This document shows positions 46,302 through 56,059 of a stretch of 64,000 bases of DNA, piece after piece. This DNA comes from Janthinobacterium lividum. GTDB taxonomy: Bacteria > Pseudomonadota > Gammaproteobacteria > Burkholderiales > Burkholderiaceae_D. Each line of letters opens with the position of its first letter. Position 1 is the first letter of the stretch. The notes under the pieces are model-generated. The model made no database searches and had not been told where the DNA came from. It worked only from the letters and a program-made list of their open reading frames with translations. The position numbers were made by a program, and so were the translations under genes. The DNA is taken from positions 1,488,001 through 1,552,000 of the forward strand of contig NZ_CP075583.1 of NCBI RefSeq assembly GCF_023509035.1, read 5' to 3'.

Positions 46302-46580
46302 ATGTTAGGAAACAAGCTTCTCGCGTATATCGCGGAGAACTACCTCGGCGGCGAGTGCCAGCAGTTTGCGTTGGACACGCCCTTGCTGGAATTGAACATC
46401 ATCGATTCCAGTGCGTTGTTCGATCTGGTCGACCTGCTGCGGCGGGAAGCCGGCGTGACGGTGCCGCTGAAGGCGGTCGTCCCGAACAATTTCAAATCGG
46501 TGCAGCACATGCTGGATCTGGTCGAGCGCCTGCAAAGCGAAAGCCGACCGACACTGGCCCAGGCAGCGGGGGTAGCATGA
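46302..46580 (+). CDS. pigG: peptidyl carrier protein PigG
   Basis: A 92-residue carrier protein that holds the prolyl and then pyrrolyl group. The phosphopantetheine site is Ser36 in LELNIIDSSALFDLVDLL. A GAGAGGA ribosome-binding site precedes the ATG. Its stop overlaps the start of pigH (ATGA), so the two are translationally coupled. Target of PigL and loaded by PigI. Confidence 0.92.
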   Translation: MLGNKLLAYIAENYLGGECQQFALDTPLLELNIIDSSALFDLVDLLRREAGVTVPLKAVVPNNFKSVQHMLDLVERLQSESRPTLAQAAGVA

Positions 46581-48521
46581 TGAACGTACAGGTAATCGAC
46601 CACATCGCAACGCCGGACGCAGGACTGCAGGCGTATGTGCTGGACATGTTCCAAACCCACACCGGCTACGCACGCGCCGACCTCGTGCCGGATGCCGATT
46701 TTGAGAGCGATCTCGGCATCGACTCGGTTACGCTGGCCACAACCCTTGCGGAGCTTTTACAAGGCGCTCGGCCTGTCCAGCCGGCAAAATCCGCAACACA
46801 CAAGCACGATTGCGCTCGTGCTGGCGCATATCGGGCAATGCCTGGAACAGGACGGAAAGACGCTTGCCTTGCCGCAGCGACCCTGCGTGCCGGAGCACGC
46901 AGCCGATGCGCTGACGACGGCGGTAATCGCCGCCTACAGCCGGCACACCGGTTACAAGCCGAGCGAGCTCGTGCTGGATGCCGAGCTGGAGAGTGATCTC
47001 GGCATCGACTCCGTTACTCAGGCAGCCGTGTTGTCCGAGCTTCCCAAGTTGCTTGGGATTGCCGCCGTCACCTTTCCCACAGGGTTGACCAGCATTGCAC
47101 AGGTCATCGCGCATCTGCGGCCTCTCGTGCACCTGGAAATGCTGGAACCGGCAGCTCCGGCAATTGCAGTTCCGCCGGCGACGAAAGAAAAGAAGTGGTC
47201 AGAGTTCATCGACAACCTCGGCCATGCTGACGTCAGCGCTATTTCCGTGGCGGCAGAGCCGACAGCGGACGACGCTCGTACGATGAAGGATTTCGTCAAC
47301 ATCCCGCATCGCGACCTGTTCCATAAGGCCCGCGAGTTCAATACGTTCTATCAGCGCAAGCAGCAAGAACAGTTGTACTGGTACGGCATGCCGCTGGAAT
47401 CGCGCTGCAGCAACCGTGCGGTGATCTACGACGAGGTCAGCGGCAAGCGTCGGGAATTCCTGATGTTTGCGTCGAACAATTACCTGGGCCTGGCGAATCA
47501 TCCGGAAGTGATCGAGGCGATCGTCAAGGGCGTGCGCGAATACGGTGCCACTAATACCGGCTGCCGCCTGATCGGCGGCACCAATGTGCTGCACATGGAA
47601 CTGGAGCGGCGGCTGGCGAAGCTGAAGGGCAGGCAGGCATGTATCGTCTACCCGTCCGGCTATTCCGCCAACCTGGGATGCATTTCCGCGCTGGCCGGGC
47701 AGAACGATCTGATCTTTACCGATGCGCTGAACCACATGAGCATCCAGGACGGCTGCAAGCTGGCCGGCGCAGCGCGCAAGATTTATCCGCACGACCTGGA
47801 CGGACTGGAAAAAATTCTACAGAAATATGCCGACCACGACGGCGGCAAGCTGATCGTCACCGACGGCGTGTTCAGCATGCACGGCGATGTGGTCGACTTG
47901 CCGCGCCTGGTCGCGCTGGCGAAGCAATACGGTGCGCGGGTCTTGGTTGACGATGCGCATTCCACCGGTGTGCTCGGCCGCACCGGTTCGGGCACCACCG
48001 AGCATTTCGGCATGAAGGGCGCGGTGGACCTGGAAGTCGGCACCATGAGCAAGACCTTGGCTGGCGTCGGCGGCTTCGTTTGCGGCGACGAGGAGGTGGT
48101 CGATTACCTGCGTTTCTATTCGCATTCCTATGTGTTTGCAGCCACTATCCCGGCGGCGGTCGCGGCCGGCCTGATCGCCGCGATCGACGTGATGGAGCGC
48201 GAGCCGCAGCGCATCAGCATGCTGTGGCGCAACGTCCATCACTTGCGCGGCCATTTGCTGAAAGCCGGGTTCGACCTTGAGCATTCCGCCAGCGCGATCA
48301 TCCCGGTGGTGGTCGGCGATGATCGCAAGACGCTGGAATTTGGACGCGCGGCGCGTGCACGCGGCATGTATTGCCAGACCGTCGTGTTCCCCGGCGTCGC
48401 TGTCGGCGATGCGCGTTTGCGCATCAGCGTGAGCAGCGAGCACACGGCGGATGATCTGGATGAGGCGGCGCAGATACTGGTGGATGCGGCGAAGGAGGTG
48501 GGGGTGGAGGTGCGGGGATAG
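46577..48521 (+). CDS. pigH: PigH: tandem ACP plus PLP oxoamine synthase, apparent frameshift
   Basis: Two carrier domains followed by an alpha-oxoamine synthase. The first ACP has DFESDLGIDSVTLA; the second, about 100 residues on, has ELESDLGIDSVTQAAVLSEL. The synthase part (about residues 245-647) has VLVDDAHSTGVLGRTG and PLP Lys in GTMSKTLAGVGGFVCGD. PigH condenses serine with the pyrrolyl-beta-ketoacyl thioester to give the bipyrrole HBM. The frame breaks at a TTTT run (46755-46758); removing one T gives AELYKALGL and one 647-residue protein, the expected PigH size. As written, the first ACP is cut off. Confidence 0.92.
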
Positions 48522-48543
48522 GTTTTCAGGTGAAGGACTTACG

Positions 48544-48574
48544 GTTCCTTCCCCTCTGTAAGGGGGAAGGTGCC
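48544..48574. repeat. palindromic hairpin between pigH and pigI
   Basis: CCTTCCCC-TCTGTAA-GGGGGAAGG forms a stable stem-loop without a T-run, in the largest gap inside the pig operon (153 bases). It resembles a REP-like extragenic palindrome and may stabilise the upstream message or weaken read-through. Confidence 0.6.
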
Positions 48575-48674
48575 CTATCCCGGATAGCAATGTGCGTGCA
48601 CGGAAACGGCAAAGGACCGGTTACCCTCTTTTTTACAAAGAAGTGAAGCACCTCAATCTAATTAACGGACGAAC

Positions 48675-50303
48675 ATGAGCACTCCAACCTTCACCCCAGT
48701 CATTGATTACCTGCGCACCTCCGCGCAGGAACATCCCGATCGCCTTGCATTCGTTGATCCTGATGACATCAGTTTTAGACAGTTCTACCAGGCCGTGCGC
48801 CAGCGCGCTGCACATTTTGCCCGCCATGGAACACAGCATGGCGACCGCGTCGCCATCTGGCTGCCGAAATGCCAGGACTATGCGTTGTCGCTATATGCGG
48901 CGATGGAAATCGGCGCCGTCTATGTGCCACTGGACGGCACGCAGCCGGCGGAACGCGCAAGGAAAATCCTGGACAGCGCCGAACCGACGGTGCTGGTCAC
49001 GGATGCCGCACATTTCCGTGCGCTGGACGGATGGCAGCGCGATACGCTGAAACTGATACTGATCGTTGATGATGTGCCTTGCGATTATGCGCCGGTTGGT
49101 AACACTGCGATCATGAAGGTTGCCGCAATACAGCCGTCGGTCGAACTGCCGCCACCATTCGCCGCCGGTGTGGACGATCTTGCCGCCATCCTGTTTACGT
49201 CCGGCTCCACAGGCGTGCCGAAAGGCGTGCAGATCAGCTACGGTAACCTGCACAGTTTCATCGCTTGGGCACTGGCGGAATTCAAGATGACGTCGCACGA
49301 CGTATTCGCCAACCATGCCGGTTTTCATTTCGACCTTAGCACCTTCGATTACTTCGTCGCTGCTGCAGTCGGCGGTGCGGTATGGATCGTGCGCGAGGAC
49401 GAGCAGCGCGATCTTGCGGCGCTGATCGCCGGCATCCGGCGACACAAGGTCAGCGTCTGGTACAGCGTGCCGTCGGCACTCGCGCTGCTGGCTGGCAGCG
49501 GCGAGCTGACATCTGAGGTTACTGCATCGTTGCGCCATGTGCTGTTCGCTGGCGAGGTATTCCCGATACGGCAACTGCAGGCATTGAAATCCTGCCTGCC
49601 TGCGACATGCGCGCTGTATAACCTGTACGGCCCGACCGAGACCAACGTCTGTTTGTACTACCACGTGCGCGAAGATGACATGGCCCGCGATAAGCCAGTC
49701 TATATCGGCAGCACGCTGCCCGGCGTGATTGCGGAAATTCTCGACGCCGACGGGCAGCCGGTCAGCGGCGAACGTGCGATCGGCGAACTGGTCGTTTCTG
49801 GCGCGTGCGTGACGCCTGGCTACTGGCGCCGGCAGGAACCGGCCAATCACGTCAACCATCTGCACGGGCGGCATGCCACAGGTGACTTGGTCGGCATCGA
49901 GAACGGCTTCCTGTACTACCACGGCCGCAAGGACCGCATGCTCAAGCTCAACGGCAACCGTATCGAGCTGGGCGAAATCGAAGCGGTGCTGGGCGCGATG
50001 CCGGGTATCGCAGAAGTCGCGGTCGTGGCGGAGTGCGCGGGGGATACGCAACACATCGTTGCCTATTACACGCTGCGTCATGCCGGCGAAAGACTTGGCG
50101 TGCTCGATATCAAGAGCTACTGCAGCGCCCGGCTTCCGCGCTACATGATCCCCAGGCTTGCCTGGCAACTGGAAGAATTGCCGAAGAATGCGAATGGCAA
50201 GATCGACTACCGCGCGCTGGAGCAACTGACTCGCAGCACCAGCGACACCGCAGCCATGCCGCATGCGGACGACCGCAACGACATCGTCACCGCCGATGCA
50301 TAA
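48675..50303 (+). CDS. pigI: L-prolyl-AMP ligase PigI
   Basis: A 542-residue free-standing adenylation enzyme. It activates L-proline and loads it on PigG. Motifs: AILFTSGSTGVPKGVQISYG near residue 173, FHFDLSTFDYF, YNLYGPTETNVCLYYHVRED, GRKDRMLKLNGNRIELGEIE near residue 416, and the C-terminal Lys in LPKNANGKIDYRALEQ. The stop overlaps the preferred pigJ start. It is the first committed step of the bipyrrole branch. Confidence 0.93.
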   Translation: MSTPTFTPVIDYLRTSAQEHPDRLAFVDPDDISFRQFYQAVRQRAAHFARHGTQHGDRVAIWLPKCQDYALSLYAAMEIGAVYVPLDGTQPAERARKILDSAEPTVLVTDAAHFRALDGWQRDTLKLILIVDDVPCDYAPVGNTAIMKVAAIQPSVELPPPFAAGVDDLAAILFTSGSTGVPKGVQISYGNLHSFIAWALAEFKMTSHDVFANHAGFHFDLSTFDYFVAAAVGGAVWIVREDEQRDLAALIAGIRRHKVSVWYSVPSALALLAGSGELTSEVTASLRHVLFAGEVFPIRQLQALKSCLPATCALYNLYGPTETNVCLYYHVREDDMARDKPVYIGSTLPGVIAEILDADGQPVSGERAIGELVVSGACVTPGYWRRQEPANHVNHLHGRHATGDLVGIENGFLYYHGRKDRMLKLNGNRIELGEIEAVLGAMPGIAEVAVVAECAGDTQHIVAYYTLRHAGERLGVLDIKSYCSARLPRYMIPRLAWQLEELPKNANGKIDYRALEQLTRSTSDTAAMPHADDRNDIVTADA

Positions 50304-53025
50304 GCCGCCGGCTTTCGAACCGATCGCGATCATCGGCATCGGTTGCCTGTATCCACAGGCGCGCGGTAAGGATGCGTTCTGGCGGCAGCTGCAGGCGGGG
50401 AAGTCTCACTTTGCACCGCTGCCGCTGGCACGTTACTGGGACACTGACGGCAACGTGCGCGAACAGTTGCGGGGATGGCACGGCGCCTTTTTCGACGAGA
50501 TGGAATTCGATTTCAAGCGCTTCCGCATTCCGCCGGTCTACCGCAAATCGGTATCGCAAATGATGTTGATGCTGTTACAGGTGGCGGACGAGTGCGTGCG
50601 CGATGCCGGGTATGACAAGCGCGATCTGCCGCGCGATGAAGTGGCCGTTATGTGCGGCACCTGCTTCGGCTTCGACAGCACCATCGCCAACGCACTGAAG
50701 GTGGAAGGCGTGCGGCTGGCGCATGAACTTGCTGGCAGCACCGAGGAATTTTCGCTCCTGAAGGAGACATTGCGCGAGCGCTTCGGTTCCTCCTCGCATG
50801 ACCGGGTCGGCGAAATGGCAAGCAGCATTCCGGCGCGCATTGCATCCTTCCTGTCGCTGCGTGGTCCGGTGCAGGCAATGGAATGCGCGGATGCGACCGG
50901 CTACGCGCTGCTGGAGGCGGCAAGCCTGTCGCTTCATAGCGGCCAGAGCAGGGCAGTAATCGTCGCCAGCGGACAACGCATCGAGAGCCTTCTGACGCCG
51001 TTGGCACTGGCAAGAAAGGGTTTTACTGGCGCCTGCGGCGGCCACCCTTTTGCGCAGGACGGAGCAGGCACGCCGATGGGCGAAGGCGCCACAGCGCTGC
51101 TGCTCAAACGCTTGTCCGATGCGCGACGCGACAACGACCGCATCTACAGCGTGCTGCGCGGCATGGGTGCGGCAAGGCAGGACGTGCCGGGGGCATTGGC
51201 TTATGCAGTTGATGGCACGGCGGCGTTCCATGTGATCAATGAAGCTTGTGCTCAGGCGGAAGTGACGGCGGCGGCGCAACAGTATATCGACTGCGTGCTG
51301 CCCGGCATCGGCAGCCAGGCGCCGCAGTTGTTTAGCGTCTTGAGCGATGCATGTGCGGAAGGCAAGCATCGGCCGCTGCAAGTTGGCGCCAGTGTCGCCA
51401 CATTCGGTCATACCTTTGCCAATGCGGCACTCGCCGCGGTAGCAGGCAGCAGCCTGGCGTTGCACGAAAAAACCTTGCCGCAGATGCGGAGTTCGGCAGC
51501 GCTGCATGCGCGTGCCGGTATTGCGTATTCCGATGCTGCTATTCCTTGGCCTGGCGACGCGCCGCAGCTTGCCGGCGTCTTTGGCAGTAGCCTGACCGGC
51601 GTGCAATGGCATCTGCTGCTGTCGGCACCCGAAAGTGCCAGTCATGCATTGTCGTCCGATATGTCGCCTTCGCAAGAAGAGCAGGAACCGATTGCGATCG
51701 TCGGCATCGGCGGTGCCTTTGGTCCCTGCAGCAATAGCGCCGACTTCGCGCAGCGCCTGTTCGACGGCCTTGATGCAGTGCAGCCGCTGCCGGAAAACGT
51801 GCTGCCGCGCTCCGCCTATTTTGGCGAAGGCGAGGCCGGTGTGCTGTCCAGCTATGCGCAATACGGCGCTGACCTCAAGCAGCGCGAGTATTACGATGCC
51901 GGTCTTGCCGCATATAAAATATTCCCGAAGCGCGCTGCCGCGCTGGATATCGCGCAAAAGCTGACCCTGCATGTCGCCGCCGAAGCACTGGTCGATTTCG
52001 GCTTGGCGCAGAAGCGCGACAAGCTCGGCCGCACCGCGGTGATCGTCGCCTCCAATCTCAGCCTGGGCCGCGAGCGCGAACTCGCGTGCCGGCTGCACGC
52101 GCCTGAACTGGTGCGCACCTTGGGAAGCGTGCCCGATGCCGGTACGGCGGACAACGGCATCGATCATTTCACGCTGGACGGCTACCTTGCCAGCGGCAGT
52201 GCGGCACTGGTGTCGGCCTGCTTCGGCCTTGCCGCGATGCCGGTCGCGGTGGAAGCGGCCTGCGCGTCGTCACTGGCAGTGTTCAACAATGCGGTGCTGG
52301 CGTTGCGTCGGCATCGCTACGACCTGGTGCTGGCCGGCGGCGTCGAATTGCCGGCCAACCTGCGCGATCTGGTGCTCTGTTCGTCGCAAATGATGCTGTC
52401 GCAACAAAGGATAGCGCCGTTTGCCGAGCATGCCGACGGCTTCTCGCCGGGCGATGGCGCGGCGCTGTTCGTGCTCAAGCGGCTCAGCGATGCGCTGCGC
52501 GACGGCGACCGTATTCATGCGACGATCACCGGCGTTGGCGGCTCCGCCGATGCAGTGTCGATGACCGCGCCCGATCCGGACGGGCAGGCGCTGGCGATGC
52601 GCCGCGCCTTCGCGCAGGCCGGCTATGCGGCAGCCAGCGTGCAGTACGTCGAAGCACACGGTACCGGCACGCGCCTGGGCGATCTCGCGGAACTGACGTC
52701 GATCGGCAGCGTGTACGGCGGCGCGCGCGCAGTGCCGCTGCGCATCGGTTCGGTCAAATCCAACATCGGTCATACCTTCGCCGCCGCTGGCGCCGCCGGC
52801 TTGCTGAAAACGGTGCTTGCCTTGCAGCGGCATGCGCTGCCGGCCACCTTGCTGCGCCGCCGGATCGATCCGCAGTTGCCGCTGGCGGGCATCCCGGCCG
52901 AACTGGTGACCGCCAACACGCGCTGGGATGCGATCGACGGCAGCCGGCGCGCGGCGGTCAGTTCCTTCGGCACTGGCGGCATCAATTACCACCTGCTGGT
53001 GCAAGCAGATGGCAGCGTTCACTAA
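50296..53025 (+). CDS. pigJ: PigJ: tandem beta-ketoacyl synthase
   Basis: About 909 residues with two ketosynthase-like halves. Together with PigH it extends pyrrolyl-2-carboxyl by a malonyl unit. The second half is canonical: Cys656 (VEAACASSLAVFNN), His788 (YVEAHGTGTRLGD), His826 (SNIGHTFAAAGAA). The first half has a Cys at 197 in an unusual setting (MECADATGYALL), lacks the HGTGT histidine (YIDCVLPGIGSQ stands there) and keeps only the later His372 (TFGHTFANA), so it looks like a chain-length-factor-type partner. An ATG at 50263 is also possible; 50296 is preferred because the similarity begins soon after it. Confidence 0.92.
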   Translation: MHKPPAFEPIAIIGIGCLYPQARGKDAFWRQLQAGKSHFAPLPLARYWDTDGNVREQLRGWHGAFFDEMEFDFKRFRIPPVYRKSVSQMMLMLLQVADECVRDAGYDKRDLPRDEVAVMCGTCFGFDSTIANALKVEGVRLAHELAGSTEEFSLLKETLRERFGSSSHDRVGEMASSIPARIASFLSLRGPVQAMECADATGYALLEAASLSLHSGQSRAVIVASGQRIESLLTPLALARKGFTGACGGHPFAQDGAGTPMGEGATALLLKRLSDARRDNDRIYSVLRGMGAARQDVPGALAYAVDGTAAFHVINEACAQAEVTAAAQQYIDCVLPGIGSQAPQLFSVLSDACAEGKHRPLQVGASVATFGHTFANAALAAVAGSSLALHEKTLPQMRSSAALHARAGIAYSDAAIPWPGDAPQLAGVFGSSLTGVQWHLLLSAPESASHALSSDMSPSQEEQEPIAIVGIGGAFGPCSNSADFAQRLFDGLDAVQPLPENVLPRSAYFGEGEAGVLSSYAQYGADLKQREYYDAGLAAYKIFPKRAAALDIAQKLTLHVAAEALVDFGLAQKRDKLGRTAVIVASNLSLGRERELACRLHAPELVRTLGSVPDAGTADNGIDHFTLDGYLASGSAALVSACFGLAAMPVAVEAACASSLAVFNNAVLALRRHRYDLVLAGGVELPANLRDLVLCSSQMMLSQQRIAPFAEHADGFSPGDGAALFVLKRLSDALRDGDRIHATITGVGGSADAVSMTAPDPDGQALAMRRAFAQAGYAAASVQYVEAHGTGTRLGDLAELTSIGSVYGGARAVPLRIGSVKSNIGHTFAAAGAAGLLKTVLALQRHALPATLLRRRIDPQLPLAGIPAELVTANTRWDAIDGSRRAAVSSFGTGGINYHLLVQADGSVH

Positions 53026-53040
53026 CCACGGGAGTCTCAC

Positions 53041-53361
53041 ATGCAATCCATCGTCCATAAAATCCGCCTGCTTGACATCGGCCATGCGCAGGCTTTCGAA
53101 AACTGGGTACTGGATACCGACTATGCGACCTGTCCGGAATTGCCGAGTGTGCGCAGTTTCGACGTGCACCGGGTCAGTAGCGCGCATGATGCGCCGTTCC
53201 ACTATATCGAGGTAATCAAGGTGAGCAGCAACGAGGCATTCAAGCGCGACATGGGCAGCGTGAGCTTCGCGCGGCTGGTGGCATGCTTTTCCACGATGGC
53301 GGAAGTGGTGGAGGAAGTCGCCGGCACACAGCTCGGCGCCGGTTACCGGGCGCCTGCATGA
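53041..53361 (+). CDS. pigK: PigK, HapK/RedY-like small protein
   Basis: A 106-residue protein (MQSIVHKIRLLDIGHAQAFE; PFHYIEVIKVSSNEAFKRDM) of the small REDY/HapK type found in all prodiginine clusters, probably a dimeric alpha/beta-barrel (ferredoxin-like) fold. Its role is not settled; an accessory or chaperone role in bipyrrole formation has been proposed. A GGGAGTC ribosome-binding site precedes it. Its stop overlaps the pigL start (ATGA). Confidence 0.88.
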   Translation: MQSIVHKIRLLDIGHAQAFENWVLDTDYATCPELPSVRSFDVHRVSSAHDAPFHYIEVIKVSSNEAFKRDMGSVSFARLVACFSTMAEVVEEVAGTQLGAGYRAPA

Positions 53362-54104
53362 GCGGCATTGCCGCAATCATGTTGCCTCAGACGGAAACGC
53401 CTTGCATAGTGGGCATCGGTGACTGCGTTGTCAGCGCAGTGTCGGTCGAAGCGGTAGCGCGGCGCGAAAATGATCATGTTTACCTCACACGCATGTTTGG
53501 CAATACCGAGCGCGAGCGGCTGCACGGATTGCGGCTGGCCAAGCGGCGCCGCGAATGGATGGCCGGGCGCGTCGCCGCCAAGGCCGCATTACAGCATCTG
53601 CATGCGCAGGCCGGTGCCGAATCGCCGTTGCATGCACTGGTCATCGGCAACAGCAGTGCCGAACACAATCGGGGCCAGCCGGAGGCAGCCGGTGGCCATG
53701 TCAGCATCAGCCATTCGCAAGGATATGCGGTGGCTGCGGCCAGTGCTTATCCGGTCGGCATCGATATAGAGCGTGTGAGGCCGTTTCCGGATGCAGCGCG
53801 CGAGATGGCATTTACTGCGCATGAATTGCGCGTCAGCGCCGCCGGCGGCGATGCCGTCTGTACTGCCGTCTGGGCCTTCAAGGAAGCCTTCATGAAGGCA
53901 CACGGGAAAAGCATATTCGGCTGGTTTGCCGACATCGAGCTGGAAGCAATCGGCTGCGATGGCTACTTGTCATGGCGCGTGTCGCCGCGCCTGGTGGCAC
54001 AGTTGCCGAGCAGCCAAGGATCGCAGCTTAGCGGCTACGGCGGGCTGATCGGCGATTACGCGCTGGCGCTGGTAGGACAGTGCGTGTCACACGGGTACGG
54101 GTAA
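53358..54104 (+). CDS. pigL: 4'-phosphopantetheinyl transferase PigL
   Basis: A 248-residue Sfp/EntD-type transferase that attaches phosphopantetheine to PigG and the PigH carrier domains. The signature appears as VGIDIERVRPFPDAAREMAF near residue 132 and VWAFKEAFMKAHGKSIFGWF near residue 172; the Arg/Lys-rich AKRRREWMAGRVAAKAAL lies near residue 60. The ATG overlaps the pigK stop; an in-frame upstream ATG at 53283 lies inside pigK and is not preferred. It may also serve the neighbouring FAAL/NRPS locus. Confidence 0.92.
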   Translation: MSGIAAIMLPQTETPCIVGIGDCVVSAVSVEAVARRENDHVYLTRMFGNTERERLHGLRLAKRRREWMAGRVAAKAALQHLHAQAGAESPLHALVIGNSSAEHNRGQPEAAGGHVSISHSQGYAVAAASAYPVGIDIERVRPFPDAAREMAFTAHELRVSAAGGDAVCTAVWAFKEAFMKAHGKSIFGWFADIELEAIGCDGYLSWRVSPRLVAQLPSSQGSQLSGYGGLIGDYALALVGQCVSHGYG

Positions 54105-54113
54105 GGGACGTTT

Positions 54114-55264
54114 ATGGAATTTGAAGAAAACCTGCTACAAGCAGTCGACATTGCGCGCCAGGCGCCGTCTTCGCACAACTGCCAGCCATGGAAGCTGGTG
54201 TACATCGAAGACAGGCGGATGCGGGCGCAACTTTGCCGGCACATGCTTGGGCGGAGCACGAGCAGTTGCTGCTGCTGGGCATCGATCGCAAGCGTACGTT
54301 GAGAGCACTACCCGGTCTTACGCTGGAAATGCAGCTCAGTTGCGGCATGTTCCTCGGCTTGTTGAGCGCGGCCTTCGATGCGCTGGGCTTTCACTGCAAC
54401 TGGCACTGGCTGGATATGCTGGATACGCAGACCCCGGCAGCCATGCCATTCTTGCAATCGCTGGAACAACGGTATGGCTGCCGGGGCCTGGTGTTGCTTG
54501 CTCTGCAGCCGCAGCACGTTCCAGATGCCACGGCATTAGCCGGGTTGCAAGACAGCGTCCGGCAGCGCCGTACTCATCGCGCGCCGTTTGCCGAGGGCAG
54601 TTGCAGTGACATGGTGCTCGCGCAATTGCTGGAACGGCACTGGCCGGAACAACTGACCGGGGACCAACTGCATATCCGGGTGGAACGCAGCCCGGCCTTC
54701 ATTGCCCGTGCCGCCGATTTGGTACGGCAGTTCGCGGCGCTGGACTTCTCCAGCTACCGCGCATGGAAGGAAACCTACCGCTACCTGCATTTCGATCCGC
54801 GCAAGCCGGCCGAGGACGGTTTTTATCTGCATAGCCTGATGGGACCGATGTCGCCGCTGCGTACGCGCATCATGCAATGTGTGCTGGCGCCGGAGGTCAT
54901 GCAAGTGCTGCGCATCGTGCGCGTGCCGCATAACATGGCGGCGCAACTGGCGGCGCTGGTAGAAGACTCAGCGCAACTGCTGTTGTGTAGCCTGCCGTCG
55001 GACGACGTTGCATCGACGGTGATGGTCCAGGCCGGCGCGCGCCTGATGGAAGTATGGCTGAACGCGCAGCGGCTCGGACTTGCGCTGCACCCGCTCAGCG
55101 TGATGCTGCAGCACAACCGGGCGCGCGGCGAATTGCAGCGCCTGGCCGGCGGCGACCGGCGCATCGTTTTCTTCGCGCGCCTCGGTGCGATCAGGCAGCG
55201 GCACGGCGAATGCCTGCGTAGGCCGCTTGCCGCCATCATTGAAACCCACGGCGAGACAGTCTGA
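54114..55264 (+). CDS. pigM: PigM: nitroreductase-like HBM oxidase, apparent frameshift
   Basis: About 383 residues when repaired. The N-terminus NLLQAVDIARQAPSSHNCQP is the classic nitroreductase-family FMN-binding start; the C-terminal part (VIGNS-type absent; FYLHSLMGPMSPLRTRI, then ARLMEVWLNAQRLGLALHPL) also fits. PigM converts the alcohol HBM to the aldehyde HBC before methylation by PigF. The frame breaks at CGGGCGC (54222-54228); one added G would read RMRGATLPAHAWAEHEQLLL. Last gene of the pig operon; IS debris begins about 30 bases downstream, where pigN would be expected. Confidence 0.88.
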
Positions 55265-55290
55265 TCCTCCCGCCATATATGCGGGGCGCC

Positions 55291-55503
55291 AATCGGCCAG
55301 CGCCATCGACCCATACGCTTTTCACCTCGCAGGCTTGCTCAAGACCGAGGCGGCCAAATCACGCAAGCAACGGCGCAGCCTAAAACAGCTTCACGAGGAT
55401 CTAACGGAATTGGGGTTCAAGGGGTCTTACGACCGAGTGGCGGCGTTCGCCAGGCAATGGAAGGAGGGTCAAACAGAGTGGGTCAATTCGGTGCGCAAAA
55501 GAA
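55291..55503 (+). pseudogene. IS21-family istA remnant C
   Basis: A piece of IstA without start or catalytic domain: YAFHLAGLLKTEAAKSRKQR, then RSLKQLHEDLTELGFKGSYD and FARQWKEGQTEWVNSVRKRT. It begins just after pigM and ends at the same codon (after KRT) as remnants A and B. Right-hand scar of the pig cluster. Confidence 0.85.
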
Positions 55504-55801
55504 CAACTGACATTACACGAACAAAAATTTATACGTAAATCATTGATTATGTTCATTATTTGTCATTTTGTATTTTAACAATTTACACAGAAAAATGATT
55601 TTTTGATTTCTACAGTGAGATCTTTAGTTGTCATAAATAAACAATATTTTTACTGTGCAAACCAGAAAAGCATTTGTTTTCCCCATGTGTGTGCGATGAA
55701 TTTCGATGTAGAAAACGATTTAGCTGAGAAGTTAGACATTCGGCGCACTGGCCTCATAATTCCTCGTGCTGACCTTCGGACTACGAGTTGTATAATCTCG
55801 A
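55504..55801. other. AT-rich DNA, nothing recognised
   Basis: About 300 bases, much richer in A and T than the pig genes, with only short doubtful reading frames. Confidence 0.4.
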
Positions 55802-55987
55802 TCACGCGTTTAGCGAGGTCGATAGGAATTCTTGTACTCTAGTCCATACCTCGTCTGATACTGAACTACACCTGAAATGGCTTTTCGCCACGCATAGACA
55901 GATTGCACACGGCTTGTACTTTTTGCGTGTTCCTATATCCGCTGGCAAGTTTTTGTTGCATTGCGTGCAAAGGGACGTGTCGTCCAA
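55802..55987 (-). CDS. possible small zinc-ribbon protein
   Basis: A 61-codon frame starting MDDTSLCTQCNKNLPADIGT with a second CxxC-type pair (KPCAICLC), enough for a zinc ribbon. No ribosome-binding site stands out. It may be a genuine small protein or the start of a broken one; the right copy of the direct repeat lies just ahead of its start. Confidence 0.35.
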   Translation of the reverse strand: MDDTSLCTQCNKNLPADIGTRKKYKPCAICLCVAKSHFRCSSVSDEVWTRVQEFLSTSLNA

Positions 55988-55999
55988 CGCATAACACGG

Positions 56000-56059
56000 C
56001 TGTTACGTCGGAATAGAAACTTGAATCAGGCCTCTTTGAAATCAAGGACTTAAAATTCT
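56000..56059 (+). repeat. diverged direct repeat, right copy
   Basis: CTGTTACGTCGGAATAGAAA followed by CTTGAAT, then GAAATCAAGGACTTA, matching 32896-32954 in order and orientation. About 23.1 kb separate the two copies. Confidence 0.75.

Noticed and set aside
46577..48521. Calling pigH a biotin (BioF) or haem (ALA synthase) gene
   Set aside because: The oxoamine synthase is preceded by two carrier domains, as in PigH.
55603..55842. An 80-codon + strand frame in AT-rich DNA
   Set aside because: No recognisable similarity or ribosome-binding site; overlaps another doubtful frame.
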